DNA of 64,000 nucleotides from Rhodamnia argentea. Its lineage: Eukaryota > Streptophyta > Magnoliopsida > Myrtales > Myrtaceae. The notes below the pieces were generated by a model. That model was not told the origin of the DNA, searched no databases, and was given only the letters and a program-made list of their open reading frames with translations. Numbering within the stretch: position 1 is the first letter of the stretch; the number at the start of each line of letters is the position of its first letter. The translations under genes and the position numbers were made by a program. Where the stretch lies: the NCBI RefSeq assembly GCF_020921035.1, contig NC_063150.1, positions 24,599,826 to 24,663,825 on the forward strand. Direction: 5' to 3'. Positions 12,605 through 25,066 of this stretch are shown here, piece after piece.

Positions 12605-13330
12605 GCATGCTATCCTAAACAAACGTTTAAAACTTTTGTATTAATTCTACTTTTTGTCTCATAAAAAACCTCCGACTTTAGGTGAAATCTCGATTCTACC
12701 CTAAATCTTTTTTTTGTCCCATAAAAAACTCTAAGCTTTAGGTCCAATATCGATTCTACCCTAAACTTCTTTTTTTTGTCACGTAAAAAACAATCCATCT
12801 TTATGTCCAATTTCTATTTTACTCTAGTTTTTTTTTCTCATGAAAGATCACAAACTTTTCCTTGAATCCTAAATGTGCCTCCATTAATCCTAGTGATTGT
12901 GCGCTCGATCTTCCATCTCTTGTGCTTGTGAATAATCTATCTCTCGCGTTTGGAGAGTTCGCTCTCGGGACGCTCGAATAGCTCATGTTTGGGAGTTTTT
13001 CGTTTCTCATTTGTGGACGAAAATTTTTGGATATATGGTTAATTCGAGTAACATTTTGTGGGTTTTTATGAAACTGTAAATATTATAGGGTAAAATTGGG
13101 ACTAGATGGTAAAATTGAGAAAAGACCTAAAGTTGAGAGTTTTCACAAGACAAACAAAATTTAGCGTAGAATTGTGACTAGACCTAAAGTTGATGGTTTT
13201 TATGTGACAAAAAAGTTTATGATAGAATTGGGATCGAACATAAAGTTGTAGGTTTTTTTATTAAGCAAAAGATAGAATTAGGATAAAAGTTAAAGTTGTA
13301 GGTTTTTTTAGGGTATTAGGCCTAAAAAAA
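12605..13330. mobile_element. Foldback element with tandem ~60 bp repeats in each arm
   Basis: The left arm has three tandem units of about 60-65 bp from about 12645 to 12835. Each has a TTTTGTC(C/T)CA or GTCACG start, a TAAAAAAC motif, CTTTAGG and ATTCTACCCTAAA. The right arm (about 13065-13325) holds four or five units in the opposite orientation (CCTAAAGTTG, TAGAATTG, GGTTTTTTTA). A central spacer of about 230 bp separates the arms. This is a long hairpin with repeat-built arms. No coding capacity was seen. Confidence 0.6.
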
Positions 13331-13662
13331 CTAAAGTAAGTGCACCAAAAATTCTAAAATTTTCATGAAGTACAATTGAATTTAAAACTTTCAAAATGTG
13401 TAGTTAAAAATCAGATTTGGACCAAAATGACATCAATTTAGCCTTCCCATCGTATTTTGGCCACATTAATGTGACGTATGAAAGAGAAAATAACAAAAAA
13501 TTTAGGCTAGTATTTTCCTTTAACCAAATCGGATGGAGTTAATGTAAGGATTTAATTGCACAAATTTGACAAGTTTTATGACTTGATTACATATTTTGAA
13601 AATTTTAGAATTTAATTGCATTTTTCTAACAAATTTTAGGACATGAAGTTCATTTATCCCTT
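13330..13662. mobile_element. AT-rich inverted-repeat MITE
   Basis: The left arm around 13368-13415 (CAATTGAATTTAAAACTTTC) is the inverse of the right arm around 13583-13640 (GAAAATTTTAGAATTTAATT). The ends are approximate. It abuts the foldback element on its left. Confidence 0.45.
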
Positions 13663-15317
13663 AAAATTACTTCTTTTTTTTCATTCCATCATATTTTTCC
13701 AAAGGAAGAACTAATTCATATGAACGAGATTATAAAACATAGATGAATTCGTGGCAAAGCTTATGGTTTCAAGCAATACATCTCACTCGACACGCTCGCA
13801 TCATGGCTCGTTAGCAATATTTCGCTTGTATTTCACTAATAGAGCTTGCGCATGTGTCGATTTGGCTATCTTAGGGCTTACATGGCAATCATCCCGATCC
13901 GAAAAAGTGATTTTAATTAGAATTGATTTTTTCTAATTATGTTCCCTAGATAAGCCTTTAGAGAATCATAATATGTTTGGTAATCTGTATAAAATTTATA
14001 TTATTGGAACACGAGCACAAAGGCAAACAAACAAGAGCACGGAGGCAACCCTTGCCCGGGCCGCCCTAATTGGTCTCGGGCAAAGAGATAAGGTACAGAA
14101 TCGAGTCACATGAAACTCACCGGAGTCGTCCAATGAGGATGGTAGGGTTGGCGGGTCATAGGAGCGGCGAATGAGGGAGTGAACCAAGACCTTGTTTGTT
14201 TTAGGTCGAGGAAAGTGATGAGAGAACTCGAAGGAAAAAGTAAGATATGTGAGACTTTATACTATTTCATGTTTCTGAAAAGTGATTCTTTTTTTCAAAA
14301 TCAACATTTTTTTTTGTTTTTATTTTTGCTCAAGAACCGTTTCCGGGAACGTAATCAAAATCAGAATTATTTACGTTACTAAATCGATTTTTTTTTTTAA
14401 AGAATCAGAATATTGCCCTTACGCTCCATGCTAAAAGGGAGAAAAGTTTTCCATCCTACCACTAAGATCGGGTCTCTAATTCGTCGATCAAGAGTGAGTA
14501 CGAATATCACTTACGCGCAAACTAAATCAACCCATCAACCAAAGGCCTGACCAGAGAAAGTTTGGTCCGATCAAAGACGGGTCGATAGCAGCGGCTGATG
14601 TTATGGTGTGGCCTACAGGTTAACGCTACAGAGCGGCCTCCGCGAGCAGGGATTGGTCACGCGCTCCTCACGAAACGACGTCATTCCACAACCACGCGGG
14701 GCCCCACCGCGCTCCCATTTTTCTCACCTTCCTTTCTTTTCACCGGTTTTCTCCTCTCCCGCCTTTTTAATTAGTTCCCGCCTAATACATTTTTCCAACG
14801 CTGGGTGCCAAACCCGGAAATAGATAAAAATATTAGGAAACACTAACCACCGCGGGCAAAATAAATCCACGTCATTAATTTAAAGCGTCATCAATTAATT
14901 CTACACTTTATTACTCCCTATTGTTACGAAAATTGAAAAAAAAAAAGAAATTCGATGGCAATATAAGTCGTCTCATATTATAAAATAAATGAAAATTACG
15001 GTCATTATTAGTATTTACTGAACGAAATCGGAAAATCACAGTATTGACAAAAGAAAAAGGTAAATAGCATTTTGATGTCGCAAAAACGACGTCGAACGAG
15101 TGCGGATTTGACGACGTGGGTCCTCAAGGTTAGTACCGACGACGCCATCTCTCCCCCTCGTATCTCCGGAGACAAAAACTGAAAGCGGAAAGTTATAATG
15201 AAGACTCCCTGGAAAATCCCTAAACTACCCCTTCCTCACCATCGCGTTCAAAAATCCGATTCCCCCATTTCTCATCCCCTCTCTCACTCGCTTTCTCTGT
15301 GAATTCCTCCCTTGTCG

Positions 15318-18300
15318 ATGGACTTCAACCGGAACCGGGATCTACAGGACGTCCAGGAGAAGAAGGGCCAAAAGCGAAAGCTGGAGGACGAGGCCGCCGG
15401 CGACAGCGAGATCTCGGCCTCCGCCGGCGACGGCGGCCGGCAGTCGCTGCTCAGCGAGGTGGCCGCGCAGGTTGAGGTCCTGGAGTCCGCCTTCTCCTGG
15501 ACCGAGGCCGATCGAGCCGCCGCCAAGCGCGCCACGCACGTCCTCGCCGAGCTCGCCAAAAATGGTGCGGCTCCGTGGGGGCGAAAATTGAGATTCCGCG
15601 ATCTCGGCTTAGTAACTCGTTCGGAGTTGATTTTTCGCTGCTTTTTGCGTGTGTTGACGCGTGTTTGTGGTTGGATGCAGAGGAGCTGGGGAGCTTGCTT
15701 GTTGAAGGTGGTGTGGTTCCGGCTCTGGTGAAGCATTTACAGGCCCCGCCGTCGGCGGAAGGCGACCGGGGTGCGAGGCCGTACGAGCATGAAGTTGAGA
15801 AGGGATGCGCTTTTGCGCTGGGTCATCTGGCTGTGAAGGCGAGTTGATTGTGATTCCGATTGCTCTATTAGCTTGGTGTATTGGCTAAAGCTTGCGATTG
15901 GCGTTATGAAGTTGATTATCTTTGAAGAGATGATCTAAGTCATGATTATCCTCAATCAAGTATGCGTATCTATGAGGCACACTGTAGTCTGGTCATTAAT
16001 AGGCGAGACTGTGTGGCTTGAATGCTCAAGAGTCATTTGTTATGGCAAGTAGAACAACCGCAAGGGGATTTGGGGGAGGAGCTTGAAGATATCTTAGGAA
16101 GTGAATTGCTTTCTCGTAGTGCGAAAAAGAGTGAAAAGAGAGTGTTATGATTTTATTCATCGAATTGTCTTGTTTAGCTTTCTCAGCTGGCTTTGCATTT
16201 ACATCTCAAAAGAGTTTTCACCGTTATATCGTTACTTTAGGTTATATACTTGGCTTGGTGTTTACTGTAATGACTGTACTTGATTTAATTAAATGCAGAT
16301 TCTACTCGAGAGTGTCAATGTTATACTTCCATTTGTCACCTCTTTTAATGTGGTATCCTCCGTTGACAAGGGAATTGTAGTCATTGAAGCTCATCATGTT
16401 GAAAGATGACGCCTTGAGTATTAATTGGGGTGAATTACACGTGCGTTACAAAAGAAAACAGAACAGGAGAAAAAATAGCAGTGAAATTGATCTTTAGCCT
16501 TTTGAATGTTGGCATTTGACATGTTGATGAGATATCTCTGTGGATTTCATCAAGTGTCATTGTCATTCTTAGGGGAATGTTGCTAAGCCATTGCACTGTG
16601 GTTGTACCTGCCATTATCTGTCGGTGGCACTTGCCAATACAGTCCGTTTTAGTGCTTTTTTCTTTTGAGGCTAGGTGGTACTAGTACTACATAAAATGTC
16701 TTACCTTTCCCCTTTTTGTCTCCTCTTGGAACAGCCAGAGCTTCAACAACTTATAGTCGACTGTGGTGCCTTACCACATCTAATAGATCTGTTGAAGAGG
16801 TATAAAGATGGTTCAACCACACGAGCTGTCAACAGCTTAATTAGGAGAGCGGCCGATGCTATCACTAACCTTGCTCACGAGAATAGTAGCATCAAGATTC
16901 GTGTCAGGTGTGTTCCTGTAAAGTTTAGAACCAGACAATGCCTTAGCTCCATTTTCCTAATAGTATTGAGACGGATGTGCAGGATGGAAGGTGGGATTCA
17001 ACCTCTAGTAGAGTTGCTAGATTTTATGGATACCAAAGTGCAAAGAGCTGCTGCTGGAGCATTGCGTACCCTGGCTTTCAAAAATGATGAAAACAAGAAT
17101 CAGGTGATGACTTTTCCAAAAACATATTTTCTTGTTTGTTATTTCGAGAGGAGGAATTATGTAAACTCATTGAATTTTCAGATTGTGGAGTGCAATGCTC
17201 TTCCTACTCTTATTTTGATGCTCCGTTCTGAGGATGCTGCAATACATTATGAGGCGGTAAGGCCATAGGGACAGTATAATTGTTCAGAACGAGAGTTGCT
17301 GCTTTGTGTGATTCGTTGCATTTACTTTGTTAATTGCATTCTGTTTGTTGCTTTCAGGTTGGTGTCATTGGCAATCTGGTACACTCATCTCCAAACATAA
17401 AAAAAGAAGTTCTTGCTGCTGGGGCTTTGCAGCCTGTTATTGGACTGCTAAGGTATGTTGGGAATCTAGGACTGATGTGGAGCTTGTGCTACTTACAGTC
17501 TGGCAAATGGTCCGATGAACTTCTTACTCTTTCATGATTGTTTGTACTGGTCAAGTTTCAATTGAACATTTTCTTCAAACACGTTGGTTTACAGTTCTTG
17601 CTGTCCTGAGAGCCAAAGGGAGGCAGCCTTGCTCCTAGGGCAGTTTGCTGCTGCTGATTCAGACTGCAAGGTGAATAATGGAAATATTTTGTTTTGCCTC
17701 TTTTTTATTTGTATCCTGTTCTGTCAAGATTTGTACGATTTCTTCTCTCTTATGATTCAAATTGATGGAATAAAATGACTTTAATCTTTGCTTTTTTGGT
17801 TCAGTCAATGTTCTTTAGTGGTCTCAGTTTTTTTCGTGTCCTTCTAGTAGATAAGTGGTGCATTCTTGTGTTCCTCTCTATCAATTGAGGCTGGTCATTT
17901 TCTCAACCTTACCTTCCGCCTTTTTATCTTGGAAAGTGTACTTTGACTTTCTGGATCTATGTTCTCATTTCCATCATAACGAGGATGCCAAAATGCAGGT
18001 TCACATTGTCCAGAGGGGAGCTGTTCGTCCTTTGATTGATATGCTTCAGTCCGATGACTTTCAGTTGAGGGAAATGTCGGCATTTGCATTAGGGAGATTG
18101 GCTCAGGTCTCTCTCTCTTTCTCTCTCTCTCTCTGCGGAAACTTGATTTCCAAAAGCTGGTTGGCAGACAGTATTCAGATAGAGAGCCTATTTCCTTTCT
18201 CTTCTAAACCTTGGCACTTGTCTCTGGTGTGGCCCTTCAGAAAAGGTCCACTGAAAATAAAGGAAAAAGAGAGTGATTTTTGCTTTTCTAACAATATGGA

Positions 18301-21300
18301 AATCAAGCACCCACGCACCAACACTCAAATGTAGCTGAACAAGTACTCTAGGCATTTATTGAAATTTCCTTTTTTGAGAGATATGCTTCATACAGTGAAT
18401 TTTTGCCGATGCAATTATATGGTGAACCATATGTTCTTTTCAGCTGATGTGTATTTTATGAACAATTGCTTTCAGTGAAGTTCAGTTTATAAGTTCAGAA
18501 ATTAGAGACGCTCACTGAACATCTCTTTTTATCAATTCAGGACTCTCATAATCAAGCTGGTGTAGCTTATAATGGTGGCTTGATTCCATTATTGAAGCTT
18601 CTTGATTCAAAAAATGGGTCCTTGCAGCATAATGCTGCCTTTGCACTTTACGGACTTGCAGACAATGAGGTAACACCTGCGAATTTTAATCAAGCCAAAA
18701 TTTAACAATGCATCCCACCCAAACACTTAAAAGAAAAATGGCAATGTTGAAGCTTTCTTGTTCGGGAGGATGTTGTTCTGCTAGTTGTTGTAACTGCTAT
18801 TCATCTTTTCTATAGGACAATGTCTCCGATTTTATTAGGGTAGGAGGTGTTCAAAAGCTGCAAGATGGAGAATTTATTGTCCAGGTGTGTAGGAGAAGTG
18901 TTTAAGTCATATAGTATTTAGAATTATTTTTCACACAAAGCATAATCTGAATGAGATCGACGACATATTTGCAGGCTACAAAAGATTGTGTTGCCAAGAC
19001 TTTGAAAAGATTAGAGGAGAAGATTCACAGCCGAGTGAGTATCTTAAGTTTGTAGTGTCATACTTCTTTGAATGAGACTTCATATTGTTCTCAATGATTT
19101 TCTGTTTATCCTTTTTTTTTTTTTTTGCTGGGTACATAAATGAAAGTTCTTTCTTTCTTTTCCTTTTTTGACCTGCTGGGCTTTAATATGTTCGTTTCTT
19201 GTGCAGGTTTTAAATCATTTACTATATTTGATGCGTGTAGCAGAGAAGACTGTTCAAAGGCGTGTTGCTTTGGCTCTTGCTCATCTCTGTTCTCCAGATG
19301 ACCAACAAACAATTTTTGTGGATAACAATGGTATGTGATGTGCTCTCTCTTTCTCTCTCTCAATACTTCTATACTTTATTCTCTTTTTACTTTTAGCCTG
19401 TCAGAGTATCTGATTAGTTTGTATTCTCTAAAGGGTTGGAGCTGCTTGTTGGCCTGCTTGTTTGTTCGAGCCCCCGGCAGCAACTTGATGGTGCTGTGGC
19501 ATTGTTCAAGTTAGCTAACAAAGCAATGTCTCTTTCTCCCGTTGATGCAGCTCCTCCCTCTCCAACGCCACAGGTCACTGGCCAACTAATGGGTGCTTGA
19601 TTTTCTTTTATCATTTGAACAGTCAATTCTGGTCAGATAATGTGATCCAAAAGAATGTAAGGTTTTCTGTGTGCAAAAGATCTATGTCAGCAGCATTGTT
19701 TGATTATTAGCCTGCCAGTTTCTCAGAAATTGCCTTTTGTTTCATTACATGGTCCAGGAGGATTTGCCCGCTCTATTTACTTTTCTCTTTCGATGTTTTC
19801 GAATATATACCTGTTATTATTTGCTTAGGAAGCAGCTCTTGCGCATATGAGTATTTTTGGATCTGATCTGGGAAATAAAATTTGATCAATTGCTCAAGAA
19901 CTTCTTATTGCAGGTTTATCTGGGGGAGCAGTACGTGAACAACCCTACCCTGTCCGATGTAACATTTCTAGTTGAAGGTTCCTGAAAATTGTCATGCTCT
20001 GTTTCATTGGTACTCATACATGGATCATTCATACACAAGTTGTACATGATGATTGATTTCAAAGAATGCTTGCCTCGTATTTGTTTTGCAGGAAGACGGT
20101 TCTATGCACACAGAATTTGCTTGCTTGCTTCCTCTGACGCATTTCGTGCAATGTTTGACGGTGGATATCGGGTGAGTGTCCTTTAATTTTGGGTTTCAGG
20201 TTTTTGTTTAGTTTTCATTTGTGTGCCAACATGAAAATGGGCTCTGCTGAGCTTTGTGATGTTGTTATCTTTAAAAGCTGGGAGCAGCACCTTATACTTT
20301 GTTGATCTCTTCATTAGGAAGCAAATTCTTTGCTCAGACTTGGTTTATGGAATAAAGTTTGTGTGACATTTATTACAGGAGAAAGATGCTAGGGACATAG
20401 AGATTCCAAATATTAGATGGGAGGTTTTTGAGTTGATGATGAGGTTAGCTGAAACATTCAAGTCTAAATCCTCGTAATATAGCTCGTGTGATATTCTTCA
20501 AAGGACTTTCTTCAACCCCACAGATTTATATACACTGGATCAATTGATGTTACGCTGGAAGTTGCTCAAGATCTCCTTAGAGCTGCCGATCAGTATCTTT
20601 TGGAGGGACTCAAGCGACTTTGTGAATATTCCATTGCACAGGTTAGCTGATGAGTGATTGAACAAGTTTACCTATTGATGTTTGGTATACGCTTTGACAG
20701 TGAGTGTACCTTGTTTATTGCAGGATATTTCGTTGGAAAATGTCTCCAGCATGTATGAACTGTCAGAAGCCTTCAATGCTATTTCCTTGAGGCACTCGTG
20801 CATCTTGTTCATTCTGGAGCATTTTGACAAATTGAGACCTGGGTAAACACTTCCAGCTAAGCTCCTCTTGTTTGGCGAAACTCTGTTTGAATTCTATTTA
20901 TCAAACCTTCCTCTAAGTATACTTAAGTAATTTATGGAGGAAATGGTGGGAGTTATCATTGGATTATATCAACTCTAGAAATCTTCTCTTCCTAGGGCAG
21001 TATAAAGTTTTCTTTTGGAGGAGGAATCGCGGGTGGAAAGTGGGGACAATGATTGGATGTCGATCTCATTCTCCCCTGCTTGATACTAGAATGAAAGTGA
21101 GAGGGACAGATTATTACATCATGGAAAAAAACCTTCCTTTGGCCCACAAGTTGCATGCCCCCCGTTTTTGGGAGAATGTGGAGGTATTTAAATTAAACAA
21201 CCAAGCTGCCTCCTGAAAGTTGAAATGCATCTCTATCATTTTCTCTCATGTAGAACCATTTTCATCCCCTCCATTTCCTTCATACTGGGTTGATGGATTC

Positions 21301-22369
21301 TTTTGATGCATCATATGTCTATTGGGAACAATGTTTCTTTGAGTAAGAGTGGCTGGCTGGATCAAGAAAATTACCATATGCCTATCTCGTTTTATCTTGA
21401 TTCTGCTTGTGCCATTTTCATGAGTGGGGGCTTTTTCCATGGATCCTTATATTGCAATCTACCCTGTCCCTGTCAGTGTCCTTAATTCCGATTGCCCCCA
21501 TTTCAAGAAAATGATGAGAATATCATGAACATTATTCATCAGAAAAATGAAATGATACTTGTAACATTTTAAAGTTAATATCTTCAGTTTTCGCTCCCTC
21601 TATTTAGGGAAAATACCACAAATATACTTCAGCAAAATACCTCTTTTGTACTCCTTTTTTGGAAATATTAGTTTACTACCTCTAGACAACTCATTCTCTG
21701 TAAAGACCAAATTGCCCCCATTGCTCTTCCCCAAGCCTCCAAACTCTCCCACAACTCTGGCCTACATCACCCACAAGTGACAAGCCACAACCCGATGTCA
21801 CCTCCACTACGGACCACTGTCCGCAGTCGCTGTCTACCCCATGGCTGTCTCCGCTGTCATTTCTTCCCCACTGCCACTGCCGTCCCTTCCCCTTGCCAAT
21901 TGATCTAGATCTGATAGCAGTGGGCGCGAGCTTGAAATTTGAGCTCCAACGGCCATGGGCAAGAGCCCATAACTCGAGGCCTTGAGCTCGAGAGATAGAG
22001 AGAGATAGAGAGAAGGGTGTCGTGTAGGTGAGTGGTGGGTGTGGGTGTTTTTGGAAAGAGTAATGACACTTGTAAGTAGGTGGACAAGGACAAGTTTGTT
22101 TTAGTGAGGGTGCAAACATGTATTATGGAAAAATAAAAGTAAAGTTATATGAGTGGTAACTAGGTAAAAAGCAAAGTATCTTTTGGTATTTTTCTTCAGT
22201 TACTAGGGCCTTTGTTTTGTTTTTATTGGACTGCTGATCTCTTTGCAACTGTTCTGCTCATGAATTTTGCAGGATTTTCCATCTCATCCACCGGATATTA
22301 CCAGAAATCCAACAGTACTTTGTGAAAGCACTTACTAAATCTAACCAGCGTAGTACCTTGCGGCTTTAA
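15318..22369 (+). CDS. ARIA: ARIA-like ARM-repeat / BTB protein, 705 aa
   Basis: Nineteen exons: 15318-15564, 15681-15838, 16735-16907, 16983-17103, 17182-17256, 17358-17452, 17595-17670, 17999-18106, 18541-18669, 18816-18884, 18975-19034, 19207-19330, 19434-19573, 19914-19977, 20092-20171, 20379-20443, 20524-20641, 20724-20842, 22273-22369. They total 2118 nt, in frame. A basic EKKGQKRK (14-21) may be a nuclear signal. Armadillo repeats span about 55-500 (for example the AADAITNLAHENSSIK and AAAGALRTLAFK blocks). A BTB/POZ domain begins near 537 (LSDVTFLVEG, HRICLLASSDAFRAMF) and runs to about 640. It matches Arabidopsis ARIA (At5g19330), which binds the ABA transcription factor ABF2, almost throughout; length is 705 against about 710. 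ABAP1 is the close paralogue and cannot be fully excluded. Exon 2 appears to use a GC donor. The last intron holds a MITE. Confidence 0.93.
21607..22195. mobile_element. MITE inside the last ARIA intron
   Basis: The last ARIA intron (20843-22272, 1430 bp) is far longer than the others. Its 3' part is bounded by inverse sequences: GGGAAAATACCACAAATA on the left and a TTTTGGTATTTTTC end on the right. A CT-rich half and a GA-rich half lie between, so this would form a long hairpin in the pre-mRNA. No clear target duplication was seen. Confidence 0.5.
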
Positions 22370-23543
22370 GACCCCGTGGTTTCGGTCTCCCTACTCTAAC
22401 TGATTGTTGTACAGGAAGTGGTAGATTTAAGAGCAGTTGGCAGCAGGTGGATGGCTCTAACTGTTTGATAATTGGAAGACTCATATTCTTTCCCAGACGC
22501 AAGATGTGGACTCCTTGTAAGTTTCCACACATTTTTGTTGTAAGATGTAAAACTGGGATGATGATCTTCCCATTGTTTTCGAAATCCAAGCATGTAGCCG
22601 TGGATTATAAAAAACTCCTTCAATCCTTAAACGTCAATGTTAACGTTCTGAGTTAGCTTTGCCGACATGCCTTAAGTGAATTGAATTGGGATGTTTAAGT
22701 AAACATAAGAAAAGGAAAATTGGTCGGCCTCTGTTGACTGTTTTCTCGAAACCAATGAAGATGATGAATATCGTGTCATCTTCAGAGGCTCTTATTGAGG
22801 GAACAGATCTGTTTGGTTCCAATATTCATTTTGACGTATTTGCCTATGGTTTGATGTTCTGGGACTTCTAGATTATTGGGTGTGGCTGGGAAATAGTGTC
22901 GTTTTCTGCCGAGAAACTGCTGTAATTCATGGGACGGAGTGATTTTTAAATGGGGCTAGCTCTAGTGTTCTATGGAAGCTCGCGGCTGAAGATTATTATC
23001 TGGCCTAACTGGTGAGATCGCACTTCGCACATATCGGGAATGCTTTGTATTTGTATCACCACCCATACATTTCTGTGAAACCAAGACCGGTCAATCCTTT
23101 TGACCGAAGCACATATCGGCGAGGGAAGGAGAATCCTGGAAGTACGATCCGAACAACGGTTGCAAATTAGTCTTTACCATATCTCAGGCTTTGGCGAATT
23201 TTGAATGCCATCTGAAGGTGGAATTCCCAGGTACAGGATGGGTTCAGATGGCTACAATTTGGGAAAATTCTAAAGTAGTTAAAAAATTATTCGCACTAGC
23301 ATTGGCTGTAAAGTCACGTAGGACGGCTGGCGTTGATTGGATCGCCACGTTAGTAATTTCAGGTTAATATTAGCTGAAAGGATTACATTAGTTATTAGTT
23401 GAAAAGTTTAGGATTAAATCGACAAATTCTTAAAAAGTTGGAATTAAATTGGCATAATTGAAATGTTTAGGACTAAATTGGTAACATGTCAAAAGGTTTA
23501 GAACTGAGTTTGTCTCATTACGATAAGTTTAGGGTTGACAAAT
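22370..23543. other. ARIA 3' flank and spacer; family L fragment at the right end
   Basis: The first part is presumed ARIA 3' UTR. No other gene is visible. From about 23264 to 23551 there is a remnant of a family L element: its left GGGAAAATT end, a short middle, then the repeated right-arm phrases (TTTAGGACTAAATTGG and similar) ending ACAAATTTTCCC. The tandem duplication begins exactly at that right end. Confidence 0.5.
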
Positions 23544-23551
23544 TTTCCCTA

Positions 23552-24060
23552 TGATCGGAGTCCTATGTTGCTTGACTTAAGAGATCATCCCAAACATATT
23601 AGACTCCAACATCAACAATCTTTGGCAAATGAGGGAACTCTTTGGGCAATACTAGGTTTTATCTTGCCTGCATCATTGCTAATAGTTCCAGAACTAGCAT
23701 TAGGCTCTAAGCGATGTCATGTGAAATTGGGTGGATGATGCGAGGGCTATAGCCGACGTGGTTCCTATTCATTTCGGAAAATTGTTGTGTACCGAGAGAA
23801 CTCGTTGTCTTAACGAATATGGGCTTCCCGTGCTGTGCAGAAATGTTTATCAGAAGAAGATTGACAGCATCTCGATGTTCCGGGGACGAAAGCGGAAGTT
23901 AAGAATGCGCTTTCAAATCTTAGACCTTGTAAAAGAACCCGGAACCGGACAGGTTCCATGCTGTTTTACATGGGAAGCAACTGAATTTGTCGAGGGACTC
24001 TCATTTGGAAATTGTTAAGAGCGACTTTTCGAAGTGGCGTTATCCCTAATAAGGCAGAAT
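23552..24060 (+). other. Conserved non-genic block at the unit start (unit A)
   Basis: About 500 bp recur nearly unchanged at 29825-30335 in unit B. It includes an open frame of 95 codons at 23731-24018 with the phrase MFRGRKRKLRMRFQ; in unit B this is rearranged by small indels. I recognise no protein family. It may be a decayed gene or transposon fragment. Confidence 0.35.
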
Positions 24061-24064
24061 GGAT

Positions 24065-24784
24065 GGGAAAATTATTTAAAAAGTCCTCGACCTATTGCAT
24101 TTTTGCCAAACGTAGTCTTAAATTTTTAATTGTGCCAATTGAATCCTAAACCTTTTCACGTTTTGTCAATTGAGTCCATTCGGCCAATTTTGGCCAAATC
24201 GCGACGTAAATGCCAACCGTCTTACAAGGTATGGCTGGCACCGACGTTTACAATTTTTAATAATATTTTATTTTGTTTCCTTTCCTTCTTTATTTTTTGC
24301 TCTTCTTTTTTATTTTTCCCTTCTTCCCTTCGTGGGCCATTGCTAGGTCCCGCCGATTGCCGGCCTTGGGCGAGGGACACTCGGGCTTGGGTTGGCGAGG
24401 TCCACCCTTGCCTAATGCTGGCGACCTTTGCCGGCCATCAACGAGGCCCGTTGAGGGTTGGCGGAGGGAACAAGAGAAATGGAAAAGGAAAAATTAAAAA
24501 AGAAAAAGAAAAAGAAAAAGAAAAAGAAAAAGAAAAAAGGAAAACACAAGAAAAGGAAAAAATAAAGTTTTTATAAAAAAATTCAACAAATCTTTAAATA
24601 TTATTAAGAATTGTTCACGTCGGCATCGGCCGACGTTCACGTTAGCGGTTTCTAGCCAAAATTGATCGGATGGATTCAATTTAAAAATCATGAAAATGTT
24701 TAGGATTCAATTGGCAAAATTAAAATGTTTAAGATTGGATTGATAAAAATGCAATAGGTCGAAGGCTTTTTGGACAATTTTCCC
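24065..24784. mobile_element. Family L long-TIR MITE, copy in unit A (720 bp)
   Basis: The left end GGGAAAATTATTTAAAAAGTCC and the inverted right end GGCTTTTTGGACAATTTTCCC are matching TIRs. The inverse repeat continues inwards for about 150 bp (CTATTGCATTTTTGCCAA against AAAAATGCAATAGG). The middle is a T/C-rich block, a GC-rich core (about 24330-24470) and an A/G-rich block with a (GAAAAA)n run at 24497-24538. The 9 bp left flank (AGAATGGAT) and right flank (ACTATAGAT here, ACAATAGAT in unit B) agree at 7 of 9 positions in unit B, as for a worn Mutator-type target duplication. Confidence 0.75.
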
Positions 24785-25066
24785 ACTATAGATTGATAGG
24801 AAGACTAAGAGTAAAAAGTGTCCCATGCCAATAAAGGTATATACGGCAAAAGCTTATAATAGAATGGAACGAGACATTGCTACAAGAGCTGCGGCAGGCC
24901 CAGATGGAGCCCGGGTTTTGAGAAGCCAATAAGCTCGCGGATGCTACGGCAAAGCTAGGTCGACGTCCATAGCCGGCAAAGCAGTTTTCCAATGTTGTCC
25001 CCGTAGAAGATGTATGGACTTTTTGGTAACCACCCCCAAAGTGGATGGAAGCCGGAACGATGGTTA

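Larger units (their letters stand above)
9205..15317. other. 6 kb gene-free spacer rich in MITE and foldback sequences
   Basis: I found no coding exon here. The longest open frames are in low-complexity GGC/GAT-rich or purine-rich sequence. Recognisable repeats are listed separately (10440-10880, 10916-11472, 12004-12392, 12605-13330, 13330-13662). Around 9840-9950 there is a partial copy of the Harbinger-like element at 25067-25293 (shared TATATCTAAA and GATGAAAATATTTTTTGTT). Two copies of TCGAAGAGTGTCGG lie near 10171 and 10214. The last few hundred bases hold the ARIA promoter. Confidence 0.55.

Noticed and set aside
24130-24576. Open frame of 148 codons
   Set aside because: It reads through the core and purine tract of a family L MITE. 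The same spurious frame recurs in the unit B copy.
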